Positions 23,360 through 32,157 of a stretch of 64,000 nt of DNA are shown here, piece by piece; the stretch's first letter is position 1, and every line of letters starts with the position of its first letter. The stretch lies in assembly GCF_000763375.1 (NCBI RefSeq), contig NZ_JPSY01000001.1, positions 1,116,001 through 1,180,000 of the forward strand, given 5' to 3'. Below the pieces are notes generated by a model. That model was not told the DNA's origin. It saw nothing but the letters and a program-made list of their open reading frames with translations, and did no database searches. Both the position numbers and the translations under genes were made by a program. The DNA is from Microbacterium profundi (GTDB lineage: Bacteria; Actinomycetota; Actinomycetes; Actinomycetales; Microbacteriaceae).

Positions 23360-25627
23360 TCAGGTGACCGTGAACCCCGCGCTCAGCAGCACCTCGTCGC
23401 GCGAGCTCGGCCCCACCAGCAGCGCGAACTCGCCCGGCTCGACGATGCGGTCGCCGGCGACATCCACGATCGTGCAGTACGCGACGGGCAGATCGATGCG
23501 CACGCGCGTACTCTCGCCCGGCGCCAGCGACACCTGGCGGTAGGCCTTGAGCTCCTTGCCTGCCCAGCTCACGCTGGTGACGGCATCCCGCACATACGCC
23601 TGCACCGTCTCGATGGTCGCCCGCTCGCCCGTGTTGGTCACGGTCACGTCGGCGATGACGGTGTCGGATGCGGCGAGCGCCGTCTCTGTCAACGCGAGGT
23701 CGGAGTACTCGACGGTCGTGTACGACAGTCCCTCGCCGAAGGCCCACGCCGGTGACTGCGTGAGGTCGGCGTAGCGATCGCCGTGCTGGCCACGGATCTG
23801 GTTGTAGTACGTCGGCTGCTGCCCGGCGTGCCGCACGAACGAGATCGGCAGGCGACCGGTCGGTTCGACGGCTCCGGTCAGCAACTCGGCGATCGCGCGC
23901 CCGCCCTGCATGCCGGGATTCGCGACCCACAGCACCGCGGCGGCCCTCGCGACGGATGCCGGCAGCACCAGCGGCTTCGACGCCATCAACACCACGACCA
24001 CCGGCGTGCCGGTCTCGATGACGGCGTCGAGCAGCGCGTTCTGGCCGCCGATGAGCTCGAGAGTCGCCGTCGAGCGGCCTTCGCCGTAGAGTCCCTGCGC
24101 ATCACCGACGACGGCCACGCACACGTCAGCCGTCTCCGCGGCAGCGACCGCCTCGGCGATCTGCGCGGCATCCGGTGCGCACGGCTTCACCACCGGAGGG
24201 CGCGGCTGCCCGTCGGGCCATGTCGCGCCGGCGGGGTCGGGCTCGAGCGTGAGGACGTCCGCGCCGCGAGCGTGCACGACCTCCCAGGACGCGATCTCGC
24301 GCAGTCCGTCGAGCACGGTCGCGATCATCTCGCGCGGCTGCCCGTCGAGCCAGCCGGCCTGACCCGAGCCGCCGGCCCAGTCGCCGAGCTGCTCCTGCGC
24401 ATCATCCGCGAGCGGCCCGACGACGGCGACGCGGGTGGCCCCGGCCGAGGCGACCGACTCACCAGGCGCAGCCGGCCGCAGAGGCAACGTGCCGTCGTTC
24501 TCCAGGAGCACGAGCGAACGGCGCGTCATCTCGAGATTCAACGCCGCGTGCTCTGCGGTCCCGACGATCTGCTCGAGTCCGTCGACCGGGGTCCGCGGGT
24601 TCTCGAACAGCCCGAGCTCGTACTTCAGCGTGAGGATCCGCTCGACCGCGGCATCGAAGGCATCGGATGCGAGCAGGCCCTGCGCGACAGCATCCAGAGC
24701 GCCCTCGAAGAAGGTGGGCGTCGTCATGATCATGTCGTTGCCGGCCTTCACGGCGGCGGCCGCCGCATGCATGACGTCGGGCTGCACCTGCTGCTCCCAC
24801 ACCATGCGCCCGACGTTGTCCCAATCGGTGATGAGCGTGCCGGTGTAGCCCCACTCGCCGCGCAGCACGTCGCTGAGCAGCCAGTCGTTGAGGGTGATCG
24901 GCACGCCGTCCATGCTCTGGTACCCGAGCATGAACGAACGGCACCCCTCGCGGGCGACGCGCTCGAACGGCGGCAGGAACCACGATCGCAGCTTCCGCCG
25001 CGAGATGTCGGCCTCGCTGGCATCGCGACCGCCCTGCGTCTCGGAGTAGCCGGCGAAGTGCTTGGCCGTCGCGAGGATGGCCGTCGGATCCTCGAGCCCT
25101 TCACCCTGGTAGCCGCGGACCATGGCGGATGCGAGCTCTCCGAGCAGGAACGGGTCCTCACCGAACGTCTCATTGACCCGGCCCCAGCGCAGGTCACGGG
25201 CGATGCAGAGCACCGGCGAGAACGTCCAGTGGATGCCGGTCGCCGCGACCTCGATGGCAGTCGCGCGCGCGACCTTCTCGAGCAGTGACGCATCCCACGA
25301 CGCCGCCATCCCGAGCTGCGTCGGATAGATCGTCGCTCCCGGCCAGAACGAGTGGCCGTGGACGCAGTCCTCGCCGACGAGCAGCGGGATCTGCAGGCGC
25401 GTCCGCAGGGTCAGCTCGCGGGCCGCGACGATCCGCTCCGGCGAAGTGTGCAGGATCGATCCGACCATGCGCCGGAGCACATGGTCGTCGAGATCGTCGC
25501 GTGCGTCGAGTTGCAGCATCTGCCCGATCTTCTCCTCGAGTGTCATGCGCTCGAGGAGGTCGGCGACGCGCGCCGGGACGGTCAGATCGGGATTCAGATA
25601 CGGGAGGGTCAGGGTCTCGGAGGTCAT
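23360..25627 (-). CDS. GH3 beta-glucosidase
   Basis: This 755-residue protein has no signal peptide. The GH3 N-terminal barrel contains GEDCVHGHSFWPGATIYPTQ, KHFAGYSETQGGRD and the nucleophile Asp268 in LITDWDNV. Then come the GH3 C-terminal alpha/beta sandwich and a fibronectin-III-like end (AYVRDAVTSVSWAGKELKAYRQVSLAPGES). It probably removes glucose or another beta-linked sugar from imported oligosaccharides in the cytoplasm. It is last in a tightly packed operon with an oligopeptide-type ABC transporter: its start overlaps the permease stop (GTGATG, GTG at 25630 or ATG at 25627). The substrate is not inferable beyond beta-glucoside or xyloside. Confidence 0.89.
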   Translation of the reverse strand: MTSETLTLPYLNPDLTVPARVADLLERMTLEEKIGQMLQLDARDDLDDHVLRRMVGSILHTSPERIVAARELTLRTRLQIPLLVGEDCVHGHSFWPGATIYPTQLGMAASWDASLLEKVARATAIEVAATGIHWTFSPVLCIARDLRWGRVNETFGEDPFLLGELASAMVRGYQGEGLEDPTAILATAKHFAGYSETQGGRDASEADISRRKLRSWFLPPFERVAREGCRSFMLGYQSMDGVPITLNDWLLSDVLRGEWGYTGTLITDWDNVGRMVWEQQVQPDVMHAAAAAVKAGNDMIMTTPTFFEGALDAVAQGLLASDAFDAAVERILTLKYELGLFENPRTPVDGLEQIVGTAEHAALNLEMTRRSLVLLENDGTLPLRPAAPGESVASAGATRVAVVGPLADDAQEQLGDWAGGSGQAGWLDGQPREMIATVLDGLREIASWEVVHARGADVLTLEPDPAGATWPDGQPRPPVVKPCAPDAAQIAEAVAAAETADVCVAVVGDAQGLYGEGRSTATLELIGGQNALLDAVIETGTPVVVVLMASKPLVLPASVARAAAVLWVANPGMQGGRAIAELLTGAVEPTGRLPISFVRHAGQQPTYYNQIRGQHGDRYADLTQSPAWAFGEGLSYTTVEYSDLALTETALAASDTVIADVTVTNTGERATIETVQAYVRDAVTSVSWAGKELKAYRQVSLAPGESTRVRIDLPVAYCTIVDVAGDRIVEPGEFALLVGPSSRDEVLLSAGFTVT

Positions 25628-26706
25628 CACTTCGCGTTCTCTATGGATGATGCAGGCTCTGCAGCCACAGCGGCCGCGTCGTCGGTGCGCACGGCCGTTA
25701 CCGCGTCGTTCACGTTCAGGCCCTTCTTCTTCATCGCGCGCGCCCGCTCACCGGCCGAGCGCAGGCGCGGGTTGACGTACTCGTCGATGCCGAAGTTGAT
25801 CAGCGACAGCGCGACGCCGATCGCGGCGATGCACAGCCCTGGCGGCAGATACCACCACCACTGGTTCTGCCCGAACGCGCCCTGCGCGGATGCCCAGTTC
25901 AGGATCGTGCCCCAGTTGTACGTGGTCACCGGGATCACGCCGATGTACGAAAGCGTCGTGAGGCCGAGGACGGCGGCGGTCACCGTGCCGACGAAGCTCG
26001 CGGCGATCAGCGCCATGAGGTTCGGCAGCATCTCGACCGTGATGATGCGGCGCAGGGGCTCGCCGTTGGCACGGGCGGCCTGCACGAAGTCGCGGTTGCG
26101 CAGCGACATGGTCTGCGCGCGCAGCACACGGGCGCCCCACGCCCACCCCGTGATGCCCAGCACTGCGGCGATCAGCACGAGCGGCGGGTCCTCGAACATC
26201 GAGGCGACGATGATGATCAGCGGAAGACCGGGGATCACGAGGAACACGTTGGTCAGCGCCGACAGCGCCTCGCTCTTCCAGCCCGACAGGTATCCGGCGA
26301 TCACACCGACCGTGATCGCGATCACCGTGGCGATCAGCGCGGCGAGGAACCCGACGACGATGACCCCGCGAGTGCCGTGGATGACCTGGCTCAGCACGTC
26401 TTCACCGATGTGCGTCGTGCCCAGCCAGTGCGCGGCGGACGGCGGTTGCAGGCGGGCGGAGTTGTCGATCTGCGTCGGCGAGAACGGTGCCAGCACGTCG
26501 GCGAAGATCGCGATCAGCACGAAGAATCCGAGGATCGCCAGCCCGGCGATCGACTTGCCGTTGCGGAACATCGCGAACGCCGAGACGAGCTTCGCCCAGA
26601 AGCCCTGGCGCTCACTGCCGTTTCCGCTGCCGGCGCCGCTGGTGCGGATGAGGAATGTGTCCGGAGCGCTCGCCTGGCGCCGTCCGGCCTTGTCTGTCGT
26701 GGTCAT
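25627..26706 (-). CDS. ABC transporter permease, DppC/OppC type
   Basis: This 359-residue membrane protein has an N-terminal cytoplasmic stretch, the OppC-type leader helix (FRNGKSIAGLAILGFFVLIAIFADVLAPFSP) and the dppC motif GEDVLSQVIHGTRG. The binding-protein-dependent transport loop (VQAARANGEPLRRIITVEMLPN) contacts the ATPases. It lies 3 bp after the DppB-type gene and overlaps the GH3 gene. Although the family is named for peptides, many members import oligosaccharides, and the GH3 partner points that way here. Confidence 0.87.
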   Translation of the reverse strand: MTTTDKAGRRQASAPDTFLIRTSGAGSGNGSERQGFWAKLVSAFAMFRNGKSIAGLAILGFFVLIAIFADVLAPFSPTQIDNSARLQPPSAAHWLGTTHIGEDVLSQVIHGTRGVIVVGFLAALIATVIAITVGVIAGYLSGWKSEALSALTNVFLVIPGLPLIIIVASMFEDPPLVLIAAVLGITGWAWGARVLRAQTMSLRNRDFVQAARANGEPLRRIITVEMLPNLMALIAASFVGTVTAAVLGLTTLSYIGVIPVTTYNWGTILNWASAQGAFGQNQWWWYLPPGLCIAAIGVALSLINFGIDEYVNPRLRSAGERARAMKKKGLNVNDAVTAVRTDDAAAVAAEPASSIENAK

Positions 26707-26709
26707 GGC

Positions 26710-27801
26710 TCAGGCCTCCGTCTGGCGCGTGCGCGGGTCGAGGAATGCGTAGGCGATATCCGCGAGGATGTTCGCCACCAGCACCGACAGGGTGATGACG
26801 AGGAAGACGCCCTGCATCAGTGCGTAGTCCTTCGCGTTCGTGGCATCGAGCAGCAGTTTGCCGACGCCCGGATAGCTGAAGACCATCTCCATCACGATCG
26901 TGCCGCCGACGATGAATCCGATCGAGAGTGCGAAGCTCTGGATCTGCGGCAGCACGGCGTTACGGGCGGCATAGCGCCACAGCACGCGCTGATTCGGCAT
27001 GCCCTTCGCCTGCGCGACCGTGATGTAGTCCTCATCGAGCACGGTGAGCATCATGTTGCGCATGCCCAGCATCCATCCGCCGAGCGATGCGATCACGATC
27101 GTCAGCGCGGGGAGCGTGCCGTGGTGGATGACCTGGCCGACGAACTCGAGGTTCCAGCCGGGCACGATCCCGACGCCGTACGCCTTGCCGATCGGGAACC
27201 AGCCGAGGTTGACCGAGAACACCGCGATCGCGAGCAGACCCAGCCAGAAGTACGGGATCGTGCTGAGGAAGGTCGTGATCGGGATGAGTGCGTCGAGCCG
27301 GCTGCCCCGGCGCCATCCGATCACCGCACCGCCGATCGTGCCGATCGCGAACGACACGATGGTCGCGAAGCCGACGAGGCCCACGGTCCACGGCAGCGCC
27401 TGACCGACGACCTCGGTGACCGGCCGCAGGCCGTGCAGCAGCGAGACGCCCAGGTCGCCCTGCAGCAGCAGAGCCCAGTAGTCGAGGTACTGCTGGAAGA
27501 GCGACTTGTCGGTGTCGAGCCCGAGCAGCGAACGCAGCGCCTCGGCCGCCTCGGGAGAGACGTTGCGGTTGCGCGAGAGGTACTGGCTGACCGCGTCGCC
27601 CTTCATCATGCGCGGCAGGAAGAAGTTGATCGTGAGCGCGGCCCAGAGCGTGAAGAGGTAGAACGCGGCACGACCGCCGAGGAAGCGCCAGGGGATGCGC
27701 GAGCGACCGGCGACGACCTTGGTCGCGGTGGTGCCGAGCTCGACGGCGTCGGCATCCGTCCGCGTCTCGAAGGTGGGGAGTTGGGGTTCGACGGCGGTCA
27801 T
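26710..27801 (-). CDS. ABC transporter permease, DppB/OppB type
   Basis: This 363-residue permease has an N-terminal helix followed by a large external loop (SRNRNVSPEAAEALRSLLGLDTDKSLFQQYLDY...), five more helices, and the loop VAQAKGMPNQRVLWRYAARNAVLP facing the ATPases. This is the OppB layout. Its ATG overlaps the stop of the DppF-type ATPase gene (ATGA). Confidence 0.87.
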   Translation of the reverse strand: MTAVEPQLPTFETRTDADAVELGTTATKVVAGRSRIPWRFLGGRAAFYLFTLWAALTINFFLPRMMKGDAVSQYLSRNRNVSPEAAEALRSLLGLDTDKSLFQQYLDYWALLLQGDLGVSLLHGLRPVTEVVGQALPWTVGLVGFATIVSFAIGTIGGAVIGWRRGSRLDALIPITTFLSTIPYFWLGLLAIAVFSVNLGWFPIGKAYGVGIVPGWNLEFVGQVIHHGTLPALTIVIASLGGWMLGMRNMMLTVLDEDYITVAQAKGMPNQRVLWRYAARNAVLPQIQSFALSIGFIVGGTIVMEMVFSYPGVGKLLLDATNAKDYALMQGVFLVITLSVLVANILADIAYAFLDPRTRQTEA

Positions 27802-28598
27802 CGTGCACCTCCGCTGGTGTCGGCGAAGAATCGCTCTGGATCTGGGGATGCTGCGCGCAGCTCTTGCGTGTACGGGTCCTGCGGACGGAGGATGACGTCG
27901 TCGGCAGGCCCGTGCTCGACGATGCGCCCCTGGTTGAGCACCATGATCTCGTCGCTGAAATGGCGAGCGGTGGCGAGGTCGTGCGTGATGTACAGCACTC
28001 CCAGGCCCTCCTCGCGCTGCAGGTCGGACAGCAGGTTCAGTACGCCGAGGCGGATGGAGACGTCGAGCATCGAGACCGGCTCGTCGGCGACGAGGATCTT
28101 CGGACGCGACGCCAGCGCGCGGGCGATCGCGACGCGCTGCCGCTGGCCGCCGGAGAGCTCGTGCGGACGGCGATCGATCACGGCATCCGGGACCAACCGG
28201 ACCCGTTCGAGCAGCCGGCGCACCTCTGCCTCGGTCTCGGCCTTCGGGACGACGTCGTCGAGTCGCAGCGGGCGTTCGAGGTGGTAACGGATCGAGTGGT
28301 ACGGGTTGAGCGATGCGAATGGGTCCTGGAAGACCATCCGCAACTGCTGCCGGTAGGTGCCGAGTCCTCGGCCGCGGCGGGGGATCGGCTGGCCGTCGAG
28401 CAGCACCTCGCCGCTGGTCGGCGTCTCGAGCTGGGTGAGGATCTTCGCGATCGTCGACTTGCCACTGCCGGACTGACCGACCAGGCCGATGGTCTGGCCA
28501 GAGGTGAGCGTGAAGCTCACGTCGTCGAGCGCCTTGAGCTGACCGGCACCGCGGACGTTGTAGGTCTTCGTGACGTGGCGTACTTCGAGAGTGCTCAT
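27798..28598 (-). CDS. ABC transporter ATPase, DppF/OppF type
   Basis: This 266-residue ATPase has Walker A GQSGSGKSTIAK, the Q-loop with VFQDPFASLNPYHSI, the signature LSGGQRQRVAIARAL, Walker B ILVADEPVSMLD and the H-loop ITHDLA. The final residues (GPADDVILRPQDPYTQELRAASP) are the usual oligopeptide-ATPase tail. It works as a heterodimer with the ATPase encoded just upstream, which it overlaps by 4 bp. Confidence 0.9.
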   Translation of the reverse strand: MSTLEVRHVTKTYNVRGAGQLKALDDVSFTLTSGQTIGLVGQSGSGKSTIAKILTQLETPTSGEVLLDGQPIPRRGRGLGTYRQQLRMVFQDPFASLNPYHSIRYHLERPLRLDDVVPKAETEAEVRRLLERVRLVPDAVIDRRPHELSGGQRQRVAIARALASRPKILVADEPVSMLDVSIRLGVLNLLSDLQREEGLGVLYITHDLATARHFSDEIMVLNQGRIVEHGPADDVILRPQDPYTQELRAASPDPERFFADTSGGAR

Positions 28599-29419
28599 CG
28601 CACCACCACCCCCTTCTCTCCGGTCAGTCTCGGAAACGACGACAGCAGTGTCTTCGTGTACTCGTCCTGCGGGGCGTTCCAGATGCGCTCCGCCGTGGCG
28701 ATCTCGACGATCTCGCCCTCGCGCATGATGGCGATGCGGTCGCTGATCTCGAGCAGCAGCGGAAGGTCGTGCGTGATGAAGATCACCGAGAATCCGAACT
28801 CCGCCCTCAGCTGCGAGATCTGCCGGAGGATCTCGCGCTGCACGAGCACGTCCAACGCCGTCGTCGGCTCGTCCATGACCATCAACTGCGGCCGGAGCGC
28901 CAGTGCCATCGCGATCATCACGCGCTGACGCATGCCGCCGGAGAGCTCATGCGGGAAGGAACGGGCGCGCTGCGCGCCGACCTTGACGATCTCGAGCAGC
29001 TCGGCGACCGCATCCCGCCGCTGCTTCCTGCTCATGCTCGGGCGGTGCACCTCGAACACGTCCTCGAGTTGCGCGCCGATCGTGGTCACGGGATTCAGCG
29101 CGTTCATCGCGCCCTGGAAGACCATCGAGATCTTGTCCCAGCGGAAGCGGCGCATCTGCTCGGCGCCGAGGGCGTTGACGTCGATGTCGTCGCCATCGCT
29201 GTCGTGGAAGACGACGGATCCGCTCGTGATCACCGCAGGAGCCTTGAGCAGGCGCTGCACGCCGTACGCGAGCGTGGTCTTGCCGCAGCCGCTCTCACCG
29301 GCGAGGCCGAGGATCTCGCCGCGCCGCAGTTCGAGGGTGACGTTCTTCACCGCCGCGACAGGCGGATCGACGTCGTACACGACCGAGAAGTCGCGGATGG
29401 ACAACAGGGGGTCTGGCAT
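28595..29419 (-). CDS. ABC transporter ATPase, DppD/OppD type
   Basis: This 274-residue ATPase has Walker A GESGCGKTTLAY, VFQGAMNALNPV, the signature LSGGMRQRVMIAMAL, Walker B LMVMDEPTTALD and the H-loop ITHDLPLLLE. It lacks the cysteine-rich C-terminal extension that some DppD proteins use for an iron-sulfur cluster. The ATG at 29419 has a modest SD (AAGGAA). It is separated from the binding-protein gene by 249 bp of repeats and hairpins. Confidence 0.9.
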   Translation of the reverse strand: MPDPLLSIRDFSVVYDVDPPVAAVKNVTLELRRGEILGLAGESGCGKTTLAYGVQRLLKAPAVITSGSVVFHDSDGDDIDVNALGAEQMRRFRWDKISMVFQGAMNALNPVTTIGAQLEDVFEVHRPSMSRKQRRDAVAELLEIVKVGAQRARSFPHELSGGMRQRVMIAMALALRPQLMVMDEPTTALDVLVQREILRQISQLRAEFGFSVIFITHDLPLLLEISDRIAIMREGEIVEIATAERIWNAPQDEYTKTLLSSFPRLTGEKGVVVR

Positions 29420-29465
29420 TGAGGTTCCTTGTCTGGGGACTGCGGTGCGACTTCGTCTCGCTTCG

Positions 29466-29546
29466 CTCGCTCAACGACCCGCAGTGGAGTTCCCCGGCGG
29501 GAGCCTCCGGGGCATACCCGGGGACACCCGCGGGTCGTTGAGCGAG
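29466..29546. repeat. 17-bp inverted repeat in the binding-protein/ATPase gap
   Basis: CTCGCTCAACGACCCGC (29466-29482) is exactly mirrored at 29530-29546, with a GC-rich middle that can itself pair (CCCCGG / CCGGGG). On the transcript it forms a large stem-loop after the binding-protein gene, likely setting a lower level for the downstream transporter genes. The arm sequence matches the GTTGAGCG-type repeats at 54.5-55.0 kb. Confidence 0.7.
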
Positions 29547-29567
29547 GCGGTCGTTGAGCGAGGAGCG

Positions 29568-29630
29568 GAGCGACGAGTCGAAACGCAGGAGCGACGAGTC
29601 GAAACGCAGGAGCGACGAGACGAAACGCGT
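29568..29630. repeat. Three tandem 21-bp repeats
   Basis: A 21-bp unit beginning GAGCGACGAG and ending GAAACGCAG repeats at 29568, 29589 and 29610; the last copy has one change (GAGTCG to GAGACG). It lies between the 17-bp hairpin and the stop codon of the binding-protein gene (29669). Confidence 0.75.
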
Positions 29631-29668
29631 TGAGCGAGCAGCGCGAGTCGAAACGTCGCTCCGCCGTC

Positions 29669-31336
29669 TTACTTCGCCTCGAGCTTCGTCAGGATCTGCA
29701 CGATCGCCGGCTGGGTCGGGTCGGCCGACGCGTACTGGTCGTCCTCGCTCGGCCATCCGACGTAGTTGCGGGTGTTGAACTCGCCCAGCAGGGGGTGCGC
29801 GCCGAGCGGGATGGCCGGCACGTTCTCGGCGAATGCGGTCTGCAGCACGGCCGAGGCTGCCGCGCGATCCTCGTCCGAGGAGGCGTTGGCGTAGGTGTTC
29901 AGCGCCTCGGTGACCGCGGGGTCGTCGAACCGGCCGAAGTTGTACTGCGCCTTGTCGTCGACGATCCACTTCGGGTCCATGGTCGAGGTGTACAGCCCGT
30001 ACACGTTGCCGGTGTCCTCGAGCCAGTGGATGATCGCTTGGAAGGTGCCCTCCTGGCGGGCGGCGTCCCAGCCGCCCCAGTCGGGCTGGTCGACCTTGAC
30101 CTCGATGCCGAGGCCCTTGCCGAGCTCTTCGGCGAGGAGCGCCTGTTCGGTGTTCCAATCGCTCCATCCGGCGGGAACCGAGACCGAGAACGAGACTGCT
30201 TCGCCGTCGGGGTCCATGAGCTTGTCGCTCTTCCAGGTGTAGCCGGCGTCGGTGAGGATCTGCTTCGCCTTGTCGATGTCGACCGAATACTCGGCATCCT
30301 GGTACTCGGGGATGATCTCGTCTGCGAGCAGCGTGCCGAGACCGGTGACGTTCCAGACGGCCTCGCTCGCACCCTCGCGGGCGATGTCGACGTAGGCGTC
30401 GCGATCGATCGTCCAGGCGAGGGCCTCGCGCAGGGCGGGGTTGTTGAACGGCTTGGTCTGCAGATTCATGAACAGCGTGCCGGCGCCGGCGGTGGGCGAG
30501 ACGAGGAACTGGTTGTCGGGGTCGACCGACAGGTAGCTCTCCTCGATCTGCGGCAGGAACGCCTGCGCCCAGTCTGCCTCGCCCGATGCGAGAGCCGTGG
30601 TGAGTGCCGCGTTGTCGCCGTACGAGACGTAGTTCAGCTCTGGCACGGCCAGCTCGCCGCCCCAGTAGTCCTCGTTCGCCGTCAGAGTGACCGATTCCGT
30701 GGTCCAGCTGTCGAGCACGTAAGGGCCGGTGCCGACGGCGAGGCCGTCTTCGGTGAGCGGGTCGGTGTTGGGGTCTTCGATGTTCTCCCAGATGTGCTTC
30801 GGCACGATCGGGGTGTGCAGCACGCGCGACTGGGCGGTGAACTTCGAGTCGGCGAACTTCAGCGTGACCTTGTCGCCGTCGACCGTCGCACCCTGGTAAT
30901 TAAGCCCGGACGAGTCGGTGAGCTTGCCGTTGAGGAACTGATCGAACGTGAACACGATGTCGTCGGCGGTGAACGGCTCGCCGTCGCTCCAGTTGACGCC
31001 GCCGCGTGGGACGACGGTGAGTTCGGTGTAGTCGTCGTTCCATTCGACCGATTCCGCGAGCCACGGCGTGGTGCCGAGGTCGCCGGTCGGGTTCACGAGA
31101 GCGAGCGGCTCGAAGATGACCTTGGCGTAGCCGTACTTCGATGCGGACGAGTCGCCGAGATACGGGTTGTGCGACTCTGTGGTGATCGCTCCGTCCGGCT
31201 TGGCGATCGTGAGTGCGGCGGTGGACGAGCCGGATTCTCCGCCGCCGCCATCTGCGGCGGGCGAGCATCCGGCGAGCACGCCGATGCTGAGGGTCGCGAT
31301 CGCGCCGATCGCGATCAGGGATCTGCTGAGCTTCAT
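29669..31336 (-). CDS. Family-5 solute-binding lipoprotein of the GH3-linked ABC transporter
   Basis: This 555-residue protein has a signal peptide ending in the lipobox VLAGC (Cys24) and a Gly/Ser-rich tether. A family-5 (OppA/DppA-type) binding domain follows: NPYLGDSSASKYGYAKVIFEPLALVNPTGDLGTTPWLAESVEWNDDYTELTV is shown by its LAESVE and GVNWSDGEPFTADDIVFTF segments. ATG at 31336 with a strong SD (AGGAG). It is the first gene of the transporter operon, divergent from a TetR gene. Family-5 proteins bind peptides, nickel or oligosaccharides; the GH3 enzyme in the operon favours oligosaccharide. Confidence 0.9.
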   Translation of the reverse strand: MKLSRSLIAIGAIATLSIGVLAGCSPAADGGGGESGSSTAALTIAKPDGAITTESHNPYLGDSSASKYGYAKVIFEPLALVNPTGDLGTTPWLAESVEWNDDYTELTVVPRGGVNWSDGEPFTADDIVFTFDQFLNGKLTDSSGLNYQGATVDGDKVTLKFADSKFTAQSRVLHTPIVPKHIWENIEDPNTDPLTEDGLAVGTGPYVLDSWTTESVTLTANEDYWGGELAVPELNYVSYGDNAALTTALASGEADWAQAFLPQIEESYLSVDPDNQFLVSPTAGAGTLFMNLQTKPFNNPALREALAWTIDRDAYVDIAREGASEAVWNVTGLGTLLADEIIPEYQDAEYSVDIDKAKQILTDAGYTWKSDKLMDPDGEAVSFSVSVPAGWSDWNTEQALLAEELGKGLGIEVKVDQPDWGGWDAARQEGTFQAIIHWLEDTGNVYGLYTSTMDPKWIVDDKAQYNFGRFDDPAVTEALNTYANASSDEDRAAASAVLQTAFAENVPAIPLGAHPLLGEFNTRNYVGWPSEDDQYASADPTQPAIVQILTKLEAK

Positions 31337-31397
31337 TGCTTCTCCTAGGACACGGGTCATTGTGCAGGTGTGGCACGCGTCGATGTGACGCTCCGGC

Positions 31398-31415
31398 TTA
31401 CTCATGAGAAAGTAA
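31398..31415. promoter_or_regulatory. Candidate TetR operator between the divergent genes
   Basis: TTACT (31398-31402) and AGTAA (31411-31415) form an inverted repeat with an 8-bp spacer in the 161-bp gap between the binding-protein and TetR genes. The region is AT-richer than its surroundings and has further AGTAA repeats at 31437-31445. Confidence 0.35.
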
Positions 31416-31497
31416 ACTGAGGCGAGGTTACCGACAAGTAAGTAAGCTTGCAAGTGCGAGATACCAGACCGTTACACTCACCTCAGAGGGGGATGCC

Positions 31498-32148
31498 GTG
31501 GCTACAGAGAATTCGGCGCGCACGCGCCCGGCGACCAGGCAGAAACGCACCGACATCCTGGAAGCGGCAGTCGAGATCTTCGGCAACAAGGGCTCGACGA
31601 ACGGCACGCTCGCCGACGTCGCAGAGCAGGTGGGCATGACTCACGCCGGGGTCCTGCATCACTTCGGCTCGAAGCAGAAGCTGCTGCTCGAGGTGCTCGC
31701 CTACCGCGACCAGGCCGACGTCGCCGAACTCGACGAGAAGCACATCCCCGGTGGGCCGGAGCTCTTCCTGCACCTGGTGCGCACGGCGTTCGCCAACGAG
31801 CGGCGCCCCGGCATCGTGCAGGCGTACACCGTGCTCTCCAATGAATCCGTGACCGACGACCACCCCGCACGCGGCTTCTTCGAGGAGCGCTACACGACGC
31901 TCCGCCGCGAGGTCTCGGAGGCGTTCCGCGAGCTGTGCAGGCAGGAGGGCGTGATCGAGCCGGATACGGTCGCCGCGGCATCCGCCAGCATCCTCGCCGT
32001 CATGGACGGCCTGCAGCTGCAATGGCTGCTGCATCCGGACGTCGTGGGGCTCGGCGAGGCGAGCGAGTTCGCGATCCGCGCGATCGTGAACTCCGTGCTG
32101 CATCCGGCGCCCGAGTTGGAGACGTACGTCCGCGAGGCCCGACAGTAG
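31498..32148 (+). CDS. TetR-family regulator
   Basis: The protein has 216 residues. The N-terminal HTH (ILEAAVEIFGNKGSTNGTLADVAEQVGMTHAGVLHHFGSKQKLL, given here in outline) matches TetR proteins; the helical C-terminal domain would bind an unknown ligand. The start is a GTG at 31498 with SD AGAGGGGG; TACACT at 31473-31478 may be its -10. It is divergent from the transporter operon and 9 bp upstream of the M20 hydrolase gene, so it probably controls one or both. Confidence 0.84.
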   Translation: MATENSARTRPATRQKRTDILEAAVEIFGNKGSTNGTLADVAEQVGMTHAGVLHHFGSKQKLLLEVLAYRDQADVAELDEKHIPGGPELFLHLVRTAFANERRPGIVQAYTVLSNESVTDDHPARGFFEERYTTLRREVSEAFRELCRQEGVIEPDTVAAASASILAVMDGLQLQWLLHPDVVGLGEASEFAIRAIVNSVLHPAPELETYVREARQ

Positions 32149-32151
32149 GCT
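32146..32151 (+). promoter_or_regulatory. Leaderless-type -10 element for the M20 hydrolase
   Basis: TAGGCT overlaps the TetR stop codon and is followed by 6 nt and ATG at 32158, giving the hydrolase a possible promoter of its own. Confidence 0.45.
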
Positions 32152-32157
32152 CAGCTC

